A DNA stretch of 64,000 nt, taken from assembly GCA_010356995.1 (NCBI GenBank), contig ML996688.1, positions 868,001 to 932,000 of the forward strand, given 5' to 3'. A program made the translations under genes and the position numbers. The DNA comes from Trichodelitschia bisporula (Eukaryota > Ascomycota > Dothideomycetes > Phaeotrichales > Phaeotrichaceae). The notes beneath the pieces were generated by a model. That model was given only the letters and a program-made list of their open reading frames with translations. It ran no database searches and was not told the origin of the DNA. Every line of letters starts with the position of its first letter. Position 1 is the first letter of the stretch. This document shows positions 56,753-64,000 of the stretch, in pieces.

Positions 56753-58615
56753 ATGTCACGGAGATCCTCCACAACCTTTGCCCTCGTGGCCTGTCTCTTG
56801 GGGGAAGTCGGCGGGTTTTGGCGGATGAACTGTGCCAATATCCAGCTCGGCCGCATAGATCCTATTGTGGCTCCTGGAAAGGTCGCGGGACATGTGCACA
56901 CAGCCCAGGGCGGCGCAAGTCAGTACCGTTACATTGTCCCTGATATGATCCTAATGATCCTTCGGATTTCGGTGTCAACTCAACATTCGACAGCTTGTTG
57001 AATTCGGAATGCACTAGCTGCGAGATCCAAGATGACAAGTCCACTTACTGGACCCCTCTGCTCTACTATCAGTTTGCCAACGGATCTCTCATCAACGTCA
57101 AGCAGACGGGTAGTGTGCTGTACTACATTGGCAGGGGTACCAACAAGTCGAATATTGTTCCATTCCCTCCTGGATTTCGGATGATTTCGGGCAGCGCAGC
57201 TGCACGTAGGTATGACAGCGTAGATTTGACCTACAAAAACGTTCGGCCTATTGCCGACCGAATCAGCTGGGCTTGTCTTTCAACCACTCCGAGCGCCGAA
57301 ACTCCTTACATCAACAATACGGATTGCTATGCTGGACTCCGTGCACAGTTGCACTTCCAATCTTGCTGGGATGGAGTCAATGTTTACAAGCCGGATCAGA
57401 GCCACGTTGCGTACATGAGCCAAATTGACAATGGAGATTGTCCACCAACCCATCCCTACCAACTTGTGCATATTTTTATTGAGACCAGCTATCAGGTGAA
57501 CAATGTCCCTAAGGAGCCTGGTGGCCGTTTTGTCCTCAGCACCGGAGATCCGACAGGGTACTCTTTCCACGGAGATTTTCAGAATGGATGGTAAGTAACG
57601 GACACAGCATGACAGACTTTGAAGCTAACGTGAGCACAGGAATCAGACAACTTTAGCCGCTGCTCTGCAGTCCTGTGCCAGTAATCCCAACTCCTCGGGA
57701 GACATCAACGAATGCCCTACACTCGTCAACAGCTATGTCAAGAACTACAACCAACGCTGCCCCTTGCGACCACAGCAGGTTGTTGAACCCGTTACGGGAC
57801 TGATGCCTAAGCTTCCCGGGTGCATCAACATCGTGAACGGCCCGGCCCCAGCTCAGCCAAGCGATATGAACTGCCCGAACACTGTCGTGCCGCCCACCCT
57901 CCTAGAAACTCCAGAATCAACCCCTCTCCCCGTTGTGGTTCCCAACAGGGGGCAACCGTTCGGCCTGCAGGACTGGACTTACGTCGGCTGCTCCAACGAC
58001 ACTCTCAATGGGCAGCGCGTCTTGAGCGCCTTGACCTTCACCAACACCACTAACATGACCGTCCAAATGTGTCAGGCGTACTGCACAGCCGGGGGCTACA
58101 AGTATGCTGGCCTGGAGATCGGCAACCAATGCTTCTGCGACAATTACCTGCTCAACAACCCCGTCATCAACACCGGCAGCGTGAACCAGGGCATGTGTTA
58201 CTATCAGTGCCCCGGCAACAAGTTGAACTACTGCGGCGGCCAGGCGCGCCTCGATATCTACAACAATACCGCTTCAGCACAGCTGCCTTTCCCATCAGTG
58301 CAACCGGTTTCCGGGACGTACACTACCAAAGGCTGTTATAAGGAAGCGGCCTCGGGGTATCGCGCACTGAGTGGGGCCTCGTTGGCGAACAATAACATGA
58401 CGGTCGATGTATGCGCCAAGTATTGTCTAGGCAGGCTGTTCAATTTCTTTGGAGTTGAGTATGGACGTGAATGCTACTGCGGGGCGAGCTTGAACTCGAC
58501 CGGCGCTGCGCCGGATTCGGACTGCGTGACGAGATGCATGGGGAACTCGGGGCAGACACAATCTTACTGCGGTGGCAATTCACGGTTGATTTTGTACTAT
58601 TCATCTACACTGTAA
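56753..58615 (+). CDS. secreted DUF1996 + two-WSC-domain protein with GT-GG intron
   Basis: Exons 56753-56918, 56966-57590 and 57640-58615 give 588 residues in closed phase. A signal peptide is followed by a DUF1996 domain (FWRMNCANIQLGRIDPIV, HVHTAQGGANFG, CTSCEIQDDKSTYWTPLLYY, DRISWACL) ending near FHGDFQNGW. Then come two WSC domains (GCSNDTLNGQRVL to YCGG; GCYKEAASGYRAL to YCGG), each with the usual eight cysteines. WSC domains bind polysaccharides, so this is probably a wall- or glucan-associated protein. Intron 1 (56919-56965, 47 nt) begins GT, has a CCTAATGA branch site, but ends GG. A canonical in-frame alternative (donor 56923, acceptor ending 56993) would delete about nine conserved residues. 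Confidence 0.8.
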
Positions 58616-58760
58616 CGGCCTCACGAATTGATAGCTGATGAAGATGCCACTTTCCTTTTGCTTAATGTTTAATTATACCGCTTGCATGGTTATGTTACAT
58701 TCGCTTCGATTACAGGGATCGAGCCCCACTCACACTTCTCATGCTAAGTAAAAGAAGACG

Positions 58761-58767
58761 AAAAAAA
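58761..58767 (-). terminator. RNA polymerase III terminator
   Basis: Seven T on the minus strand, 14 bases past the 3' end of the tRNA-Thr gene. Confidence 0.8.
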
Positions 58768-58780
58768 TACTAGCACATCT

Positions 58781-58866
58781 TGCCCCCACGCCGATTTGAA
58801 CGACGGACCTTCGCATTAACTGTTGGACAGTACGAGTGCGACGCTCTACCCCTGAGCCATGAGGGC
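58781..58866 (-). tRNA. tRNA-Thr(CGU) with intron
   Basis: The 7-bp acceptor stem pairs GCCCTCA with TGGGGGC, and the discriminator is A. The D arm reads GCTCAGGGGTAGAGC. The anticodon stem is TCGCA/TGCGA. The T arm CGTCG/CGGCG has the loop TTCAAAT. The anticodon CGT is at 58832-58834. A 14-nt intron (58817-58830) follows base 37, the canonical position. Removing it leaves 72 bases. The anticodon reads ACG, so this is a threonine isoacceptor of the ANN class modified by the KAE1 pathway. The B box is intact and a T7 terminator follows, so the gene looks functional. Confidence 0.92.
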
Positions 58867-59008
58867 TTATTTGGTGCTGTGGGGCGATGCGAGGTGTTAC
58901 CGGCAAACGGCTAGTGGCTCAGCAGCTAGTTTAGCTGAGCATTGCACATGCAGAAGCACACTTGGGGCTATGCATTTACGTAGTACTGGCTTGGACCCAT
59001 TGCTAATT

Positions 59009-60700
59009 TCATTTAGGAAAGAACTCTCCCGAAACCCAAAGCTCGCTATCCGAAAACGACGTGCCCTCAAGTTCCAGTGCCGCCGCAAGAAACATGGCGA
59101 TGCGTAGGCCCAACCTGAGTCCAATCTGGTGCAGCTTTGAGGCAATCCACTGCCGTTGCTCTCTGCAAGTTGTGCGCAGCATGCCTGCCATGTAAAGAGG
59201 CCACATGAGGAGATATCCTCCCGGCATAGCAGTTCCCTCGTCCATCGACCTGTCCTCCAGAGCCCCGTGTTGATTCTTCGCATATCCAAGATAAAATGGA
59301 ACGCTGTGGCAGACCTTGTTTGCCATCTCTACCAAAATCTCCATGCTGTACAGCTGTTCCTTTCGCATGATGCCCGGATCGTCGTGGAGGATTGCCGAGA
59401 GTATCGCGTCGTTGATCAGGATGCGACATGAATGGTAGTTGTTCCACATTGACGCCACCCAGAGATCTGGAAAGACGTCGTACTGAGCAGCCCAATCGGC
59501 CCGACCAGCCGGTGACAAGTCCAGCGAACGATACGACTTTGGCATCCACGACTCCGGCAAGTTCTGCCTCCACAAGTGCAGCTTTTTGTCGATGGGGCTC
59601 AAAAGCGCATGTATCTTCAGGGCCGATGTGATCTTCTCCTCCTTTATCTTCACCCGTATCAGAGCCAAGTCTTCATTGAGCTCGGAAAACCGGTTTGCAG
59701 CGAGCTCGTCCTTCCTCTGTGCGGGTTCAGCCCACGTAGACCATTTCTTGACCGCGTAAGGCATCGGTCTGTGGAGTTGGAGGCAATGTAAGACCTGGAA
59801 TTGGTGAGCAGTCAACGGAGGACTTGAGCCCAAGACTTACAATAAGCCGCCGCAGCTGCAGAAAGATTCTCAGCCCGACTTCTCGCTGAAACTGGTCCGG
59901 CCCCCGTAATTCGATCAGCCTTGCCGCCGCTATGATGTGATGGCTGAGTGCCCTCAGGGAGTTTCTGTCCGGGCAAGTTATCGCCTACTAAGGTTCAGCA
60001 TCAAGCCAACAGGAAGCATCAACCAAATACGCCGACCGAAACGCACCTCGAAGATTCCCATGAGCATAATGGCAGCAAGGGTCTTATCCGATTTCATCTC
60101 GACCGGATCCTGTAGTTCGGCTCGCAGCTGTTTGATCGCTTTGCCGTACAGACTGAAAGCCGCGGGGGTCCAGGGCGAGGCATTTCCAGCGTTGGCCAAA
60201 CTGGCCAAACCTGTGGCCGCAGTGATGGTGGCGAGTGCTGAATTCGGGGAGCTCTCTTGCAAGAGGGCGGGGAGGTACTCATGGTATCCCCGTGCGGGCA
60301 CTTTGGACTCACCAGCACGACCGACAAAATGATGAATGAAGAATGAGATGGCGCGATCGATAACAGATGGAGGGAGACTTTGGGGCTGGCCGGCCTGATG
60401 ATTTGCATTCCATTGCGTCTTCGTCAGCCATACGTGATCAGTGCGGCGCGTCTGCGCCTTTCTGACCACCAGCTGAGTTTGGTTTCGGAAATTGAGGTCG
60501 GCCTCATCTTTGTAGCCAGGACAGACCCAACCTGATTTCAGGCACCTTGCGCAAGCGGGCTCCTGTTCATCGCACTAAGCACTATCGTCAGCTTACTGAC
60601 ACCATCGGGCATCCATTCATCTATCCGCCTGAGCGTGAGATACCTTGATTTTTCGCTTTTTGCAGGACGCGCATCCTCTGCTAGGCTTAGTGTACACCAT
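59009..60700 (-). CDS. Zn2Cys6 transcription factor
   Basis: Exons 60644-60700, 60047-60574, 59841-59984 and 59009-59794 (introns 69, 62, 46 nt), 504 residues. The Zn2Cys6 binuclear cluster (C10, C13, C20, C27, C30, C37; GCASCKKRKIKCDEQEPACARC) is split by intron 1, as is common in fungi. A fungal regulatory region of the DUF3468/Fungal_trans_2 type follows, with FFIHHFVGRAGES, LATITAATGLASLANAG, LRALSHHIIAAARLIELRG and NNYHSCRILINDAIL. It should be a sequence-specific nuclear regulator with unknown targets. Intron 2 ends in TTAGTAG, where only the second AG avoids an immediate stop codon. Confidence 0.93.
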
Positions 60701-61354
60701 ACTGTTGAACAAGTTTGCATATTAACATCTCCATGATAGCCACCACCGAGGATTGGAGTCACCAAGCCGCCCCTCATATGCACCGCTGCAGGACTTGACT
60801 TTAAATACCTGACCCTAGCCAGGCTGTGCTTTATTGACTCTAGCGCGGCGTCTTGCCCATACTAGCGCGCTTACAAATGGTACACCATGCTTATTCGAGT
60901 AGGAGATCGTCGCCGTTCTCGTATCGTGCCTGGGCTTCTCGATCAGCCCTATCAACTTTTGTGAGAATAAGTAAGCTGAAGATATATAGTTCATGACGTA
61001 GTTTTAAACTGGAATGCAAAGCTACTGGCCAGATGTTCGACCGCCCAAGAGGAATGAGCCATGGTGTGCGTTGCGGTCAGGAGTGAGTGCAGTAGTCGGG
61101 GAATGCAATCGGCGCCACTGAGCTGCAGCAGATCTGCCGATGAGTAGGCGCCTCCAAGATGAACAAGCACATTCATTGGACAGTCAGGGAGCATAAGAGG
61201 CCCGGGTCAAGCCGTGGATGATTAGAGTAGTGGTATCGCGTGTTCAAATGCAGGTGATCGCTACCGCCATGCCTTCATCCCAATGCCCTCCACCTAGAAC
61301 TAGTGCGTTCAATGCCCTCGCGATAGCAAGTCAACTCCCATCATGTGGCGGATA
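60701..61354. other. intergenic between two minus-strand genes
   Basis: Promoter of the Zn2Cys6 regulator and 3' region of the FHA kinase. No other gene recognised. Confidence 0.5.
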
Positions 61355-63654
61355 TTAGACAGGCTCAGATGATTGCAAGCCCAAGCAAGTCCGGGGGCGT
61401 TTTGGGCTTATCAGCTTGTTCCTCAGGGTGACGTCGGTCGGATATTCACCGCTCTTATCGACCGCAGCAAGTTCCTCCTCCGAGGCAGATATCCGCTTGC
61501 GAGAGATAGAGGACATTGCTGCAGGATCTATCGCTGACGATATACTTAGAGAAGACACTCCGTCAAACTCCTCCTCGATTATTGGGAGTGGCATGCGGTG
61601 TGATTCAGCGGGAATGATGATTCCGGCAAAAGGCTTGTCATGATTGGTGTTCTTGAAGAAGGGAGAGTGGTCAACCCTCTCCGAAACTGGATCCGGCATA
61701 TAACCTCCCCGCTCTCGAATTCGGCTCAGGTCAAGTGCCTCGATGGGTCGGGATGCCCTAGGCAGTGGCTCCCAGTCCGCAATGGCGCGTTGATACACTG
61801 CATCAAACTCCTGGACATGATGTGGATTTGTAAACCATTCATGCGCCAAAGCCTGTTGTACATTCATGCGAAGGGATTCGTCCAGTACTAAGAGGCGTTC
61901 AACGAAGTCTTTGGGCCGTCTACTCACTCCTTTCCATGCCGTGCCATAGTCAATGTCAATGAAGTGGCGCTCCCCTACTTGGGCGTCTACGACGTGTCCG
62001 GGATGAAACTTGTTCAGATGAATGACGTCTCCAGTTAGCATCGCAGTCGTTACTGCCCCGATCGACCACATGTCCACAGCCTTGGAATACCCTTGGTCAG
62101 ATCCGGCGGCCTTATTTATGCCATGTATCTCGCTAGAGAAAGTTTAGCGATCAGCTTATTCTTGACATAAGGTTTGTCGACTTACGGCGCAGCGTAGCCG
62201 TGTGTTCCAACGAGAGAGAACATCCGATGGGACGCAGCATGACCCACGGTTCCTGCAGAGGCTCGGGAGTTGGCAAGATGCCGAGCATTGCCAAAGTCAG
62301 TGATAACAATCCGAGCACCATCCACAAGGGAAGTCATGAGAATGTTATCAGGCTTCAAGTCACGATGCACGATGTCATGTGCATGCAGATATTCCACGGC
62401 CTTGAGAATTTGTCGGACGAAGACTGCAGCTTGAGGGTCAGAAAGCCTCCCTCCCTTGGATTGGATGAAGGAAAAGAGATCACCACCTGTGATTAGCTCC
62501 TGGAATATGAAGATTGATTTTGGGCTCCAGAACACCTTCTCTAAGTGAATTATGTTCGGATGGCTGAGGTCCTGGAGTACCTCAAACTCCCGGAATGCGC
62601 GGTGAGTATGAACGGGGTCGGTCCGGAAATTTTGTGCGTTGTGAGCCTTGGAGACCAGGATCTGTGGGCTGTTGGCCGACTTAGATTGGAGTCCGCGGGA
62701 AGCTTCCAGTTCATTGCGAGGTAAGGCTATGTCGACAATTTTGCAAGCCAGCTGCCGATTCGTCTTGACATGGTAGGCAGCAAACACACTTCCTTGACCA
62801 CCGGCTCCAAGCTGCTGGTTAGTGATGACGTACCGGTCTCTGAAGAGCTGCTCAACAGTCAGCAGAGGTTGAAGTGACTGGAGTCTGGTTCACTTGTGCT
62901 TGCAGCTTATGGTCTGCGCTGAGTTGCGAGGACTTCTCTGAGCTGGCATACTGAAAACAGAGCATAAGGTATGGACTAATACGCAGCTCGTCGTTTTGCT
63001 CCAGAAGGACGCTTCCTTGCTTTCGACTGAGGCGCGTTTCAGCAACATTACCAGCTTTGCTGAGAAAGGTGCCATTGGTAGAGAGATCTTGGACGTAAAC
63101 CAATGGCGGTATGGTGCTCTCCGGATCCTCTTCGAACAGGATGCAGTGGACACGGAGATGCTTATTCGAAAGGGTACGGTCGGCAGCGTGGAATTTACTG
63201 AACACTTAAGCGATGTGACTAGCCACGCGATTAACAGGACTCTACCAGGCAGGGCTTCTGCCAATGAAGAAGTTGTCATTAGTGTAAATTGGGATGCGAT
63301 CTTCAGTAGCTTGTAGCACAAGTCAGCCTCGAGCACTGGGACTGAATTGAGCAACTCACTCTTGAATGGTTGTCCTGGTGTAGTGAACCGAATATCACTG
63401 CAGTAAACATCGAAAAATGCCACTGGTCTATTGCTGCTGCTTCCACACGCCATCATTGACCTGGTAATGGGCTCACGATATGCACGAGCTGTTTCGGTGT
63501 TTCGGGATGCTGCAACTGGAGTTATATTTGAACTGGTGATGACGCTGCCCAGAACCCAGCCTTTGGGCTCCACACAAACACGGAAAATCAAGTCTCCGGA
63601 GGCCCGAGCTCCACATCCTTGGCATCGCTTAGCGAGGGGCCTCCCCTCACCCAC
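61355..63654 (-). CDS. FHA-domain serine/threonine kinase (CHK2/Mek1-like)
   Basis: Exons 63360-63654, 63246-63309, 62894-63197, 62186-62847 and 61355-62132 (introns 50, 48, 46, 53 nt), 700 residues. The FHA domain is at about 100-200: IGRSPAC (with GR at 115-116) leads to ADRTLSNKHLRVHC and QDLSTNGTFLSKAG. The kinase domain begins at about 227: LGAGGQGSVFAAYH, ACKIVD, FIFQELITGGDLFSF, HRDLKPDN near 381-388, DFGNAR and GYAAPEIHG. A single FHA before the kinase is the CHK2/Cds1/Mek1 layout for DNA-damage or meiotic checkpoint signalling; which one is not settled. The C-terminus carries a basic SPKRPR stretch. The N-terminal start is uncertain; several later Met codons are possible. Confidence 0.88.
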
Positions 63655-63852
63655 CTACAAAATGGGAGCTACACCTGCTCCTCTTCTCAACATCGCATCA
63701 CTTTCATTTTCGAAGACAAGATGTAAGTATCTTCCACTGCAACCCTTCCTTCTAGCAATTGTCATAGACAATTCTCTCTACCTTCTGCCGTTCACTATTC
63801 ATTATCTGAGCACCAACACTGACAACCTCGACAGCTCTCTGACTTTTCGAAA

Positions 63853-63980
63853 ATGAGAGCGAAGTGGCGCAAGAAGCGCGTTCGTCGGCTTAAGCGTAAG
63901 AGAAGAAAGACTCGCGCTCGCAGGTACGATCATCGCATGTGGAGCTCAAGTTCATTACTCATTCTTTGAACAGCAAGTAA
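63853..63980 (+). CDS. RPL41: 60S ribosomal protein L41 (eL41)
   Basis: Exons 63853-63923 and 63974-63980 (50-nt intron), 25 residues: MRAKWRKKRVRRLKRKRRKT then RARSK. This is the small, almost entirely basic eL41 of the ribosome. The second coding exon contributes only the end of the serine codon, Lys and the stop. The product is too short for most frame scans. It is divergent to the FHA kinase, with a leader probably starting in the 63680-63850 region. Confidence 0.97.
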
Positions 63981-64000
63981 ACGTCTCCCTCCTTGACGCC

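Overview
The window is nuclear DNA of a filamentous ascomycete (Pezizomycotina). Genes are dense, sit on both strands and are cut by very short introns: most are 42-69 nt, with a CTAAC/CTGAC-like branch point close to a YAG acceptor. The gene content agrees: Zn2Cys6 and Fungal_trans regulators, a WSC/DUF1996 protein, a GPI-type glycine-rich wall protein, CBP4, a SUR1-like mannosyltransferase and a fungal SNF1 beta-subunit. A Dothideomycete is my best guess from the protein style, but the sequence alone does not fix the class. Exon boundaries below come from hand splicing with phase checks at every junction; no transcript data were available.

Layout. 1-5 kb: a partial YtcJ-like amidohydrolase, an FAD monooxygenase with a likely AT-AC intron, and a D-2-hydroxyacid dehydrogenase. 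5-10 kb: a small membrane protein with an in-frame UGA, a secreted alpha/beta-hydrolase-like protein, a PPIL1-type cyclophilin and CBP4. 10-18 kb: a large RRM protein, FMP46, ribosomal protein eS30 and a CREG-like secreted protein. 18-29 kb: a Fungal_trans regulator with no visible DNA-binding domain, the glycine-rich wall protein, a small secreted cysteine protein and a GT32 sphingolipid mannosyltransferase. 28.7-32.2 kb is gene-poor. 32-46 kb: a 7-TM protein, a small membrane protein, the SNF1 beta-subunit, KAE1, centromeric histone H3, derlin and an AVT-type vacuolar amino-acid transporter. 46-55 kb: eRF1, prephenate dehydratase with an unexpected C-terminal hydrophobic segment, a hot-dog thioesterase, COQ8 and NTA1. 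55-64 kb: eL39, the WSC/DUF1996 protein with an apparent GT-GG intron, a split tRNA-Thr(CGU), a Zn2Cys6 regulator, an FHA-domain kinase and eL41.

Most genes are unrelated housekeeping or accessory functions; I see no biosynthetic cluster, CRISPR array or recognisable transposon. Translation is well represented (eS30, eL39, eL41, eRF1, KAE1, tRNA-Thr), as are mitochondria (CBP4, FMP46, COQ8) and the ER/wall/secretory system (derlin, GT32, secreted proteins). Many pairs are divergent and share 0.4-1.5 kb promoters. The most unusual signals are three genes whose family-consistent reading needs a non-standard event: an AT-AC intron, a GT-GG intron, and UGA read-through or a recent nonsense change. 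A GC-AG intron and a four-module repeat in the wall protein add to these.
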